DNA from: Woeseiaceae bacterium
GTDB lineage: Bacteria; Pseudomonadota; Gammaproteobacteria; Steroidobacterales; Woeseiaceae
DNA length: 64,000 nt
Reading direction: 5' to 3'
NCBI GenBank assembly: GCA_030066075.1
Contig: JASJCH010000008.1
Coordinates: forward strand, 40,286-104,285
In this document: one piece after another, positions 42,270 to 50,871 of the stretch
Layout of the letters: each line of letters begins with the position of its first letter
How positions within the stretch are numbered: the stretch's first letter is position 1
Program-made: the position numbers and the translations under genes
Notes under the pieces: generated by a model
Told to the model about the DNA's origin: nothing
Databases searched by the model: none
What the model saw: the letters and a program-made list of their open reading frames with translations, nothing else

Positions 42270-43382
42270 ATGAAGCTTCGCTACAAGATTCTCTCGGGGG
42301 CCAGCGTCGCGCTGCTGCTGGTGGTCGCGGCGGCAGGATTCACCCTGAGTTACACGGCCGATTGCGAGCCGTATCCGGGTGTTTCCAGCGGGGAGGCATC
42401 GATGAAGGCGTTTACTTACACCTGTTACGGGTCGCCGGACGTTCTCGAGTTCAGCGACGTTCCGAAGCCTGAGCCCGGGGCCAACGAGGTGCTTGTCAAG
42501 GTGAGGGCGGCGGGGGTCAACCCGTACGACTGGCACAACCTGCGTGGATCGCCATACTTCATGCGCCTCGGCACTGGCATCGGCAAGCCGAAGGAGACGC
42601 GCCTGGGCGTCGACTTTGCCGGGGTTGTGGAAGAAGTTGGCGTCGATGTCACGGCATTCTCGCCCGGCGACGCGGTATTCGGCGGCGCTTACGGCGCATT
42701 CGCCGAGTACGTCCTCGTCGCTGAAGACAGAGCGATCGCGCCCAAACCGGCCAACGTCAGTTTCCGCGAAGCCGCCGGCGTAGGCATCGCCGGGATCACC
42801 GCTATGCAGGCGCTGACCGACTCCGGCAAGCTGCAGGCCGGTGAGAAGGTGCTAATTAACGGCGCTTCCGGCGGTGTTGGCACGTTTGCCGTGCAGATCG
42901 CCAAGGCGATGGGGGCCGAGGTAACCGGTGTTTGCAGCACGCGTAACGTCGACCTGGTGCTGGCGCTCGGAGCCGACCGCGTTCTTGATTACAAGAAAGA
43001 GGACTACACCGACAGCGGCTCCGAGTTCGACCTGATCGTCGATATGGTCGGCAATCACTCGGTTGGCAAGAATCGCACCGTGCTGGCGCCTGCCGGCCGC
43101 TACGTCATCGTCGGCGGCCCGAGCGGCGACTGGCTGGGCCCGCTGATGCCGGTGATCAACGCCGCCGTAACCTCGCTGTTCGTCGACCAGCAGCTGGGCA
43201 TGATGATCGCGAAAATGCGGGACGATGACCTCGCCGCCCTGGCCGAATTAATGCAGGACGGCAAGGTCAGGCCGCAGCTGGACCGAACGTACTCCCTGGC
43301 CGACGTGCCCGAGGCAATCCGCTACTCAGAGACCGGCCGCGCCCGGGGCAAAATCATCATCGACGTCGATCCTGCCGACTAG
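42270..43382 (+). CDS. Membrane-anchored NAD(P)-dependent MDR oxidoreductase (quinone-reductase-like)
   Basis: 370 aa. Residues 1-30 hold an anchor (ILSGASVALLLVVAAAGFTL). Residues 45-370 form an MDR: VKVRAAGVNPYDWHNLRG, RLGVDFAGVVEEVGVDV, NGASGGVGTFAVQIAKAMGA (NADPH loop) and EAIRYSETGRARGKIIIDV at the end. The Cys/His zinc pair of ADH is not in the expected place, so it fits the zinc-free quinone oxidoreductase (QOR) group. The ATG at 42270 is needed for the anchor; the later in-frame ATG at 42402 (MKAFTY) would give a soluble form. It is convergent with the 43379 gene. Confidence 0.87.
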   Translation: MKLRYKILSGASVALLLVVAAAGFTLSYTADCEPYPGVSSGEASMKAFTYTCYGSPDVLEFSDVPKPEPGANEVLVKVRAAGVNPYDWHNLRGSPYFMRLGTGIGKPKETRLGVDFAGVVEEVGVDVTAFSPGDAVFGGAYGAFAEYVLVAEDRAIAPKPANVSFREAAGVGIAGITAMQALTDSGKLQAGEKVLINGASGGVGTFAVQIAKAMGAEVTGVCSTRNVDLVLALGADRVLDYKKEDYTDSGSEFDLIVDMVGNHSVGKNRTVLAPAGRYVIVGGPSGDWLGPLMPVINAAVTSLFVDQQLGMMIAKMRDDDLAALAELMQDGKVRPQLDRTYSLADVPEAIRYSETGRARGKIIIDVDPAD

Positions 43383-43966
43383 CACTCCTGGCACCACTCG
43401 GGTTCCGGGAAGTCGCCGTAGGGATCCGGGTCCACGATTCCGGTCGTGCCGTCATACTCGATTTCCGGCAAGTCCTGCGGTTCCTCATTGTCGCCGGGTT
43501 CGGGCTCGTCAACGCCGTCGTTGCCGGAATCCGCGCCGCCACCGCCAGATCCATTGTCATCCTGGCCCGGTCCCGGGGATGACGGTACTGGCAGACCCGT
43601 CACGAACACGCTGCGCAACACCTCGAGCATATGGCCGTTCGGCAGCCCGAGCGTGATCTGCACCATGTTGGTCGGCCAGAGCGGCCACTCGTTGCCGAGG
43701 ATGTTGAAACCCCGCATGACGAAGTCGACATCGACGTATACCTGGTCGCCGTCGAGATTCCGGATCCAGAAGTCGTCCGCCTGGTCGAAGTCCAGCCAGG
43801 CCTCGTCGCCGTAGACCTGGTTGAAAGCGAAGTTGGCCCAATCGTCGGGAAACGCGATAGGGTCGCGACAGGCCTCGCAGACTATACGAATAGCGCCTGA
43901 CTGGGCGAGCACGGCTGCCGGGAGCGCGGCCGCGATCATCAGCAGTAATATGAAGAGCCTACGCAT
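43379..43966 (-). CDS. Secreted protein with acidic Gly/Asp-rich tail
   Basis: 195 aa. Signal MRRLFILLLMIAAALPAAVLAQ, with GGAGGG 7 bp before the ATG at 43966. Mature: VCEACRDPIAFPDDWANFAF, then a beta-rich region ending at VFVTGLPVP, and a low-complexity acidic tail (GSGGGGADSGNDGVDEPEPG) ending WCQEC. The N-terminal CxxC and C-terminal CxxC may bind metal or form disulfides. Not recognised. Its stop overlaps the MDR gene by 4 bp; its 5' end overlaps the upstream gene by 8 bp. Confidence 0.72.
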   Translation of the reverse strand: MRRLFILLLMIAAALPAAVLAQSGAIRIVCEACRDPIAFPDDWANFAFNQVYGDEAWLDFDQADDFWIRNLDGDQVYVDVDFVMRGFNILGNEWPLWPTNMVQITLGLPNGHMLEVLRSVFVTGLPVPSSPGPGQDDNGSGGGGADSGNDGVDEPEPGDNEEPQDLPEIEYDGTTGIVDPDPYGDFPEPEWCQEC

Positions 43967-44708
43967 CGGTCTGCCCTCCATAGCGAATTTCGCCAAAGAC
44001 GGCGCGCTGGATGCCGCGTACCGACTCGGCCAGCGCATCGACCCGGTCATCGAGCCTGCCGAGGCTGTCGGCGTTGACGCCGGCTTCGATCAGGGTGCTG
44101 CGCAGGAAGCGCGCGGGCGCCGGATCGCCACCCAGCCGCGTGGCCAGTGCGGCCAATTCATAGCGACGCTTGATGTTGTCGACCTGCAGGGCGCCATCGA
44201 TGCGAAATGCCGAGAACGCCTGGTCGGCCAGCCGGGCCAGGTGGTCGACATTGCCGTCCAGCGCGGCGGCCCGCACCAGCATGTCGTAGGCCGTGTCCGG
44301 ATCGCTCGCCGCGAGGCGCCGGCCGAGCAGGGCTGCGGCCTCCGGATCGGCGTAGGCGAGCACCTCGAGGGAGCCGTTGTCATAGTGCTCATACGGATGC
44401 GTCGCCCGCGGCGCGTGCGGTGTGCAGCTGTAGGCAGAGAACACCTCCCCGTCGGCGGTGACGTAATCGTCGAAACGCACGTCGCAATTGCGATCGCGGC
44501 GGACCGGCAGGCCGAAACCGACAGTGCTGCCAGCCTCGATCGGCCGGGCGTCGGTTGCTGGTTCAGGGGCGCGCGCGGCCTGCGGCACCGTGAGTTGGGC
44601 GGCCGACTGCAGGCCTCGCGGTGCTTCGGCGGGCACGATCGCGCCCTTGGTGAGGTAAGCGGCTGTCCCCACAACGAGCACAGCCGCAAGTGGTATGGCT
44701 TTTTTCAT
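43959..44708 (-). CDS. Envelope protein with TPR-like repeats
   Basis: 249 aa. MKKAIPLAAVLVVGTAAYLT is a signal or single membrane anchor. A low-complexity Ala/Pro segment is followed by NGSLEVLAYADPEAAALLGR and DTAYDMLVRAAALDGNVDHL, which look like Sel1/TPR-type helix pairs. Not recognised by name. It shares an 8-bp overlap with the following gene, so they are likely coupled. The start at 44708 has a GGAGGG-like ribosome site upstream. Confidence 0.72.
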   Translation of the reverse strand: MKKAIPLAAVLVVGTAAYLTKGAIVPAEAPRGLQSAAQLTVPQAARAPEPATDARPIEAGSTVGFGLPVRRDRNCDVRFDDYVTADGEVFSAYSCTPHAPRATHPYEHYDNGSLEVLAYADPEAAALLGRRLAASDPDTAYDMLVRAAALDGNVDHLARLADQAFSAFRIDGALQVDNIKRRYELAALATRLGGDPAPARFLRSTLIEAGVNADSLGRLDDRVDALAESVRGIQRAVFGEIRYGGQTDA

Positions 44709-44889
44709 CGTTCCCTCCTTGGTTGGATGAAGCCTGGGGAGGGATTACATTAGGCCGCCACGGGCGTGGTGTCAGTCGGCGAAAATGCCGTGTTCGGCCT
44801 GAATGGCCGGTTCCTGTATTATGGAATCTCGGCCACGCGGCGGCCTCGATTGACGTAATAATGCCGCTATAACAACAAGTAAAAGATCG

Positions 44890-46062
44890 ATGAGTATTCA
44901 GGGACCTACATTAGCTCGTAAGGCATTCGGCCACGGCGTCGGCGCAGGCATCGTGGTCTCCTACGAGTCCTACCAGGTGGCGCTGCGCTTCCTGTCGGCT
45001 GCCCTGAACCAGGAAAATGGCATTGCGCTGTTGCAGGGCCCGCGCGGCGCCGGCAAGACGACGATCGTGCAGGAGCAGGCCACCTGGTGGCAACGCGACG
45101 TTCCGGTCGCGGTCTTCGATGGCAAGAAAGCGGCCACCCGGGAGCTGGTCAACAGCATGCTCGCCCAGTACGGGGTGGAAGTAATACCGCAGCAGGACGA
45201 GCAGATGCTGCAGACGCTGGGCAATTTCCTGTCGCAGCAAACGCGCTCGGGCAAAGCCCCGATCCTGATTGTCGACAATGCCGACCGGCTGGGCTCCAGC
45301 ACGCTTAGCCTGCTCAACTGGCTCGCCGCGCTCGATGCCCAGGGGCGCTGGTCGCTGCGCATCGTTCTGACCGGCGCCGAACGTCTCGCCGAGCTGGCGA
45401 GCAAGCACAGCCTGCGCAACATCGGGCGCCGCCATCCGGCCGTGTTCACCCTGAATCCGCTCAGTAAGCGGGAAGCTGTTGTCTACTTGCGCACGCGCCT
45501 CGTGGTCGCCGGCGGCGAGCAGCCCGAGCAGTTGTTTCCGATCGAAGTCTGCGAGCGGCTGCATGAGTTGTCTCGCGGATGGCCGGGGCGGCTCAACGAC
45601 TTTGCGCTGGAAGCCATGGCGCGCACGGACGAGCTCCGGGATACGCGCAACCTGCCGCGTGTCATCGTCACCAAGGATGGCGCGACGCTGGCCGAGTATT
45701 CGGTGTCGAAACGCGAATGCATCATTGGCCGCGACCAGGTGGCCGATATCGTCATCAGCGACAGGTATGTCAGCAAGCTGCACGCGATGTTGCAGCAGTA
45801 CGCGAATGGGCTCGTGCTGCTCGACCTCAACAGCACCAACGGCACACTGGTCAATTCCGTCGAGACCAAGAAGGCGGTCCTGCGCAATAACGACATCATT
45901 TCCCTGGGCGGACATCGCCTCAAGGTCGAGAATCTGCCCGCCATCAGCTCGGAAATGGACGAGAGGATTCGCAGGGCCGATACGTTGACGCTGAAAAACC
46001 TCGAAGAGGTTCGCCGCTCGCGCGCCCGCCACAACATCGTGGCGATCAAGCACCGGCAATGA
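44890..46062 (+). CDS. AAA ATPase (ExeA-like) with C-terminal FHA domain, copy 2
   Basis: 390 aa, paralogue of the gene at 35167. GPRGAGKTT (Walker A), APILIVDNADRL (Walker B), then FHA: CIIGRDQVADIVI, VSKLHAML, LDLNSTNGTLVNS. Conserved joint blocks such as 'CDRLREQSGGWPGKLNEFAL' and 'CERLHELSRGWPGRLNDFAL' show common origin. About 181 bp upstream is free; a TATTAT box at 44817-44822 is the only promoter hint. The last 4 bp overlap the methyltransferase start (ATGA). Confidence 0.85.
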   Translation: MSIQGPTLARKAFGHGVGAGIVVSYESYQVALRFLSAALNQENGIALLQGPRGAGKTTIVQEQATWWQRDVPVAVFDGKKAATRELVNSMLAQYGVEVIPQQDEQMLQTLGNFLSQQTRSGKAPILIVDNADRLGSSTLSLLNWLAALDAQGRWSLRIVLTGAERLAELASKHSLRNIGRRHPAVFTLNPLSKREAVVYLRTRLVVAGGEQPEQLFPIEVCERLHELSRGWPGRLNDFALEAMARTDELRDTRNLPRVIVTKDGATLAEYSVSKRECIIGRDQVADIVISDRYVSKLHAMLQQYANGLVLLDLNSTNGTLVNSVETKKAVLRNNDIISLGGHRLKVENLPAISSEMDERIRRADTLTLKNLEEVRRSRARHNIVAIKHRQ

Positions 46063-46676
46063 GCTTCTACGAGGAGCGCGTTCTTCCACATCTGATCGAC
46101 TGGGCCTGTTCCACAAACCCGCAGCGAAAACAGCGCGAAAAGGTCGTGCACCTGGCCCGGGGTGACGTCCTCGAGATCGGGTTCGGTAGCGGCCTCAACC
46201 TGCCGCACTATCGGCCCGACAAAGTACGCAGGATATTCGCGCTCGAACCGTCGACCGGCATGCGCCGCAAGGCCCGGCCCAACGTCGACGCGTCGACTCT
46301 CGACGTGGAGTTCATCGACCTGCCCGGGGAGCGTATTCCGCTGGAAGACGACAGTGTCGATACGGTAGTCGTGACCTACACGCTTTGCACGATTCCTGAC
46401 GCGACGGCAGCGCTCGAGGGCATGCGCCGCGTGTTGAAGCCGGGCGGGCAACTGATCTTCTGCGAGCACGGTATCGCGCCCGACGAGAACATCCGCCGCT
46501 GGCAGCATCGCCTGAACGGCGGCTGGCGACGCCTTGCAGGCGGCTGCAACATGAACCGCGACATCGTCGGCCTGATCGAGAAAGGGGGCTTCAGGATCAC
46601 GATGGATGAGCGCATGTACATCCCGGGACCCCGGATTCTGAACTACAACTTCTGGGGCACGGCGCAGCCCCGCTAG
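46059..46676 (+). CDS. Class I SAM-dependent methyltransferase
   Basis: 205 aa. GDVLEIGFGSGLNLPHY is SAM motif I. Motif II-like FIDLPGERIPLEDDSVDTVV follows, then VVTYTLCTIPDATAALEGMR and VLKPGGQLIFCEHGIAPDEN (motif III). The order resembles UbiE-like or thiopurine-type methyltransferases. GCNMNRDIVGLIEKGGFRIT is a C-terminal feature of the 'phosphatidylethanolamine/SAM-methyltransferase' group. ATGA overlap with the AAA-FHA gene suggests co-regulation. Stop codon abuts the convergent SHOCT gene. Confidence 0.87.
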   Translation: MSFYEERVLPHLIDWACSTNPQRKQREKVVHLARGDVLEIGFGSGLNLPHYRPDKVRRIFALEPSTGMRRKARPNVDASTLDVEFIDLPGERIPLEDDSVDTVVVTYTLCTIPDATAALEGMRRVLKPGGQLIFCEHGIAPDENIRRWQHRLNGGWRRLAGGCNMNRDIVGLIEKGGFRITMDERMYIPGPRILNYNFWGTAQPR

Positions 46677-47237
46677 TTACTCGGCGTTCAGCAGCTTCTG
46701 CTTCTCCGCCTCGAACTCTTCATCCGAGATCAGCCCCTTGTCGCGCAATTCGCCGAGCTTGAGCAGGGCTTCGTAGCGCTCGGCGTCTTCGCTTTTGGCC
46801 GGCTCCGCGATCGCCGATGTGCCCGCCGGCTTGCCCACGGCGTCCTGGAACTGCCGGGCGATCATCGCCTGCAGGTTATTGACCCAGCCGTTGTATTTGC
46901 GGTGGATGGTCTGCTTGGCCTCGTTGTAGTCCATCTGGTCGCTGTCGCGGTACAAGATCGAGTAATCCAGCTCATTGAACGGAATCTCGACTTTCACGAA
47001 GTGACGCCCCCGCACCAGGATGGAGCACGTGATAACCGAGTCTCCCTCGTACTCGGGCGTCCACTGGCGCCGCGTGCAGCCCTGCATGATCAGGGCCTGG
47101 ACTTCCTCTAGCGTGAAACGCGACCCGTCCGTTCTCTCCGGGATGACGAGGTTCTCGAGACTGTTGATACGTGCCGCCTCGGCGGGCGAAAGGGCAAAAC
47201 AGGCGACGAGCAAAGTCGCGATCAGGATCTTCTTCAT
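46677..47237 (-). CDS. Secreted protein with C-terminal SHOCT domain
   Basis: 186 aa. Signal MKKILIATLLVACFALSPAEA. Central beta part with GCTRRQWTPEYEGDSVITCS. C-terminal EALLKLGELRDKGLISDEEF is SHOCT (short C-terminal domain), usually oligomerising. It is coupled to the channel gene by a 4-bp overlap (start at 47237), so it may modulate the channel. Its own catalytic role is unlikely. Confidence 0.8.
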   Translation of the reverse strand: MKKILIATLLVACFALSPAEAARINSLENLVIPERTDGSRFTLEEVQALIMQGCTRRQWTPEYEGDSVITCSILVRGRHFVKVEIPFNELDYSILYRDSDQMDYNEAKQTIHRKYNGWVNNLQAMIARQFQDAVGKPAGTSAIAEPAKSEDAERYEALLKLGELRDKGLISDEEFEAEKQKLLNAE

Positions 47238-50200
47238 TGTTCTTTCTCGACGTTCGAACGAATGTGCAGGTCACGCTGCGGGAACGGAATCTCGATATCG
47301 TTCTCACGCAGCGCCTTGAGAATAGCCTCGTGGATGGCGTGCATCAGCGGCAGGCGGTCGGCCAGCTGGCGGGAGAAGGCATGCAGCCTGAAGTCGAGCG
47401 AGCTGTCGCCGAAGCCCAGGAAGTAGACCTTGGGCTCCGGTTCGTCCAGCACCAGTGGCAGAGAGTGCAGCGTTTCGGACATGACCTTGTGAGCAAGCTC
47501 GACGTCGGATCCGTAGGATATGCCGACCTGTACGACGACCCGGGTGATCGGATCGGCCAGCGTCCAGTTGACAACCTGCTCGGTAATGAAGGCCTTGTTC
47601 GGCACGATGATCTCCTTGCGATCCCAGTCGGTGATCGTCGTCGCCCGAATTCGAACCTTGGAAACAGTTCCGGACAGCTCCCCGACCGTCACCGTGTCGC
47701 CCACCCGCACCGGGCGTTCGAACAGGATGATCAGGCCGGATACGAAATTCGCCACGACTTCCTGCAGGCCGAAGCCGAGTCCGACACTGAGGGCCGCAAC
47801 CAGCCACTGAATGCGCGACCAGTTCCAGCCGATGATGCTGAGGACCGAGATGACGCCGATCGTGACGACGATGTAGCGGACGAGGGTATTGGCCGCATAG
47901 CGAGTACCCGGCTCCACCGTCATGTGCCGCAGCACCGCGATCTCCATGAGACCGGGCAGGTTGCGATAAGCAACGACCGTACCCAGCGCGACTACCAGCC
48001 CGAGCAGCAAGTCGGCAAGCGTTACGGGAGCAATCGTCTCGACACCGTCGATAACGGTGGTCCGTGACCACAGCGCAACCTGGTCGAACAGCCGGAACGC
48101 CGGGAACACTTCCGACCAGATGCCCCAGCCCGCAACGGCGGCGACGACAATGAGCGCCCAGCGCAGCAGTTTGCGCGTTTGCGCGTCGACCTCGTCGATA
48201 TCGATCGGTTTCGACTCGACCACGGGCGCTTCACCATCGTCCGGCGGTTCCTGCCGTTTCTCGCGTTCTTCCTCCATGACCCGCAACGCGAGCTGTCCGC
48301 GGCTCAGGGCGATCCAGCGCAGCACGATGAGATTGATGACGGTCAACAGCAAGGCGAGCCAGAATGTATCGACGATGAGGCTCGTTAGGGTGATCGACGT
48401 GTACATGAATCCGAGCATCGAAAGGACGCCGAGCAAGAGCGGTAATCCCACGGACGATGCGTACCAGAACCAGCGCAGTTTGCTGAGCCAGGTGTCGGGG
48501 TTCTTTCGATAGTAGCTCGCAACAACGCCGGTCCTCGGGTGGGCCAGCGTGCGAAACGTCACGATCAGGAGTATGAGCAGCCCGAGGAACATGAACCGCC
48601 CCATCGTCGCTCGATCGAAGGCGAGTTCGGACGCGTAAAATATAACCAGTCCGAAGACGATGGGCGCGCCGATGGCAATGAAGCGGTCGAGTTGCCGGCG
48701 GATGATCGTGAGATTGTCCTGCTGCCAGCCGAAATGCACCTGGAGTACGCCTTTCTTCGCAGCCAGCACGCGAAATACGAGCAGGTTGTAAAGAAACGGC
48801 GCAACGGCAAACAGGCTTGTCGCTACGACGCCGCTGAATGTCTCGGGATCTGGCGCCTGCACGAGCAACCAGCCTACGGACGCCAGCAGGAACGAAAGCG
48901 GCAAGGCGCGGACGAATGCCGCCGCCATCGCCGCCACGGTCAGCCAGATGCTGTCGGTCGCCAGGTTGCCAACGCGAGCGTTAAGCGATCGCGAGAACGT
49001 CAAGAGGCGCTTGCGCGCGAGGACCAGCCCCGCGTATATGAGTAACGCCAGAGCTGCCAGGAGATAGTTTTCTGCGATGGACTCCGCGAGGTCTTCGAAT
49101 ACACCCAACCATGGCGCAGCCGACAGTGTCGACGAATCCTCGTAGTCACTGAGATTCCAGTCCCCGGTAAAGGCGATCGGCGCACTCGGAATCCACAACA
49201 TGTTTTCGTTGAGGAAATCCCGGTACTCGGTTGCGGTCTCGAGCAGCCGGCGCTGGGCGGTGTCGAGCTCACCAAGCGTCTGCAGGTAACTGTTGTAGGA
49301 GTTTTCGGCCTGCAGCAGCAGCTCGCGCTGGTTGCGCAGCAAGGTACGCAGTTCGTCGCGTATGCCGGCAAGTTCGTCCTCGTCCGTTACGTCTTCCGCG
49401 ATTTCCGACGCCAGTTCCTGCACGCGCGCGTCGACGGAGCGTAATTCGCGGCGTTGCTCGCGGATACGCACCTCGGCGAGGCCGATATCGGCCAGTTCCC
49501 GGCCGCGGTCGCGAATCTGCGAGCGATACTGCGATACCTGCGGAAGGTTGCGACTCTCCTCCATCATAAGCTGGCCGTTCGAGCGGTTTAGCCCCGCAAC
49601 GTCGAGGCGCTGCTGCGAACGCTGGAGCCGCAGTTCCACGTCGGCGGCCTCGTTGCGCAGATTCTCGAGCCGGCTGGTCGCCTGCTCGATGCTCTCGGCG
49701 ACCTTTGGCAGTTCGCGGGTCAGTTCCGCATTTTCCGCGGCAAGCGCCTGGATCACTGGGTGCTTGTCGGCTGCCTCCTGTTCGACCTCCGCCGCCGACT
49801 GCTGGGCCAGGTCGGCAGCGAGCTGGCGCTGCTCGTTGACGATGCTGCGCAGGAGCTCGACCCGCTGGTTACTGACGAGGCGCGCCCTTTCGGCGGCTTC
49901 CAGCTGCGCTCGAACCAGGCTAAGGCGGGCACTATGGCTGACGAGTTCCTGTTCAAGCTTGTTGATTTCCGCCGCCAACGCGATGCGCTGCAGCTCGGCA
50001 GCGAGTCGGCGGGCATCGGTAAGCAGCGAAGACTCGGAGGGAACGGCGGGTAATTGCACAACCGCGGCCAGTTCCTCGCGGTTGGCACGGAGCTCGCTGA
50101 TCCGCGTGCGGGCAATCGCCGGCCGGCCTGTCTGAACATCGGCCCGCGACTCGAGTTCGGCGACGCGGGACTCTGCGGCGACCTGGTCCGCGAGCTCCTG

Positions 50201-50602
50201 TGACAGCAGCTGCGTGAGTTCCTCGACGGTCGTCGTATCGTTGATGCCCAGGTCCTCTGGGACCGGCAGCGGCAACTCTTCTTCGAGCGCCGCCTGGATC
50301 GCCTCGGTTTCGGTGGGCGCCGTGGTCAGGGCATCGCTGAACGAGACGGCGGCCTGCTCGGCGGCCTGGCGATTCTGGATCTGGCTGGCGGCATTGCGCA
50401 GCTGTTCCATCACATTGTTGCGAAGCTCGTCGTCAATACTCTCGAGAGCTTCGACCGACTCGATCGTCGCCTGGATCGTATCCGCGCTGACTGTGTCAGC
50501 ATCAGAGACGTCCGGAATCAGCACGTCCTGCGCAGCGACAGGCAATGTGGTGAGGAGGGTGGCAACGATTGCCATCGCCGCCAGGGAGAGTCTTGTCGTC
50601 AT
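47234..50602 (-). CDS. MscK/KefA-like mechanosensitive channel
   Basis: 1122 aa. Signal MTTRLSLAAMAIVATLLTTL. A periplasmic coiled-coil domain of about 480 residues (the MscS_porin region) precedes about ten membrane segments. The pore/MscS core is SRIQWLVAALSVGLGFGLQE, VVANFVSGLIILFERPVRVG and DTVTVGELSGTVSKVRIRAT, followed by the Ser/Val beta domain and IPFPQRDLHIRSNVEKEQ. The ATG at 50602 starts the signal peptide; the long in-frame extension to 50740 overlaps the zinc-finger gene. It opens under membrane tension to release ions and osmolytes, as MscK does with K+. Confidence 0.9.
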   Translation of the reverse strand: MTTRLSLAAMAIVATLLTTLPVAAQDVLIPDVSDADTVSADTIQATIESVEALESIDDELRNNVMEQLRNAASQIQNRQAAEQAAVSFSDALTTAPTETEAIQAALEEELPLPVPEDLGINDTTTVEELTQLLSQELADQVAAESRVAELESRADVQTGRPAIARTRISELRANREELAAVVQLPAVPSESSLLTDARRLAAELQRIALAAEINKLEQELVSHSARLSLVRAQLEAAERARLVSNQRVELLRSIVNEQRQLAADLAQQSAAEVEQEAADKHPVIQALAAENAELTRELPKVAESIEQATSRLENLRNEAADVELRLQRSQQRLDVAGLNRSNGQLMMEESRNLPQVSQYRSQIRDRGRELADIGLAEVRIREQRRELRSVDARVQELASEIAEDVTDEDELAGIRDELRTLLRNQRELLLQAENSYNSYLQTLGELDTAQRRLLETATEYRDFLNENMLWIPSAPIAFTGDWNLSDYEDSSTLSAAPWLGVFEDLAESIAENYLLAALALLIYAGLVLARKRLLTFSRSLNARVGNLATDSIWLTVAAMAAAFVRALPLSFLLASVGWLLVQAPDPETFSGVVATSLFAVAPFLYNLLVFRVLAAKKGVLQVHFGWQQDNLTIIRRQLDRFIAIGAPIVFGLVIFYASELAFDRATMGRFMFLGLLILLIVTFRTLAHPRTGVVASYYRKNPDTWLSKLRWFWYASSVGLPLLLGVLSMLGFMYTSITLTSLIVDTFWLALLLTVINLIVLRWIALSRGQLALRVMEEEREKRQEPPDDGEAPVVESKPIDIDEVDAQTRKLLRWALIVVAAVAGWGIWSEVFPAFRLFDQVALWSRTTVIDGVETIAPVTLADLLLGLVVALGTVVAYRNLPGLMEIAVLRHMTVEPGTRYAANTLVRYIVVTIGVISVLSIIGWNWSRIQWLVAALSVGLGFGLQEVVANFVSGLIILFERPVRVGDTVTVGELSGTVSKVRIRATTITDWDRKEIIVPNKAFITEQVVNWTLADPITRVVVQVGISYGSDVELAHKVMSETLHSLPLVLDEPEPKVYFLGFGDSSLDFRLHAFSRQLADRLPLMHAIHEAILKALRENDIEIPFPQRDLHIRSNVEKEQ

Positions 50603-50606
50603 TTGC

Positions 50607-50870
50607 CTACCTGAGTTGGCTGTCCTTGCTGCCACGCCGGTTGTAGCCGCTGAAGATTTCTTGTTTGTCATTCTCGGCCTGGCACTGAATACAGAGTCGA
50701 ACGCCAGGCACTGCTTTGCGCCGGGCCTCGGGGATGTCACTGCCGCACTCCTCGCAATGCTCGAGGCTCTCGCCTTGCGGCAGGTTCGAGCGAGCGCGCT
50801 GGACGGCGTCGTCGACGGTTGCGTCGATCTGGTCCTGTACCGCGCCGTCTTTCGCGAATCCCCCGGCCAT
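50607..50870 (-). CDS. DksA/TraR-type C4 zinc-finger protein (YbiI-like)
   Basis: 87 aa. HCEECGSDIPEARRKAVPGV then RLCIQCQAENDKQE: the four Cys zinc finger of the YbiI/DksA family. Start at 50870 (MAGGFAKDGAV); an in-frame ATG at 50900 is upstream but lies inside phzF. A short coiled helix precedes the finger, but it lacks the DksA long coiled coil. It lies 4 bp from the channel gene's start and 1 bp from phzF. Confidence 0.87.
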   Translation of the reverse strand: MAGGFAKDGAVQDQIDATVDDAVQRARSNLPQGESLEHCEECGSDIPEARRKAVPGVRLCIQCQAENDKQEIFSGYNRRGSKDSQLR

Positions 50871-50871
50871 G

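Noticed and set aside
44850..44873. TTGACG...TATAAC as promoter for the second AAA-FHA gene
   Set aside because: The spacer is only 12 bp, too short for sigma-70 recognition.
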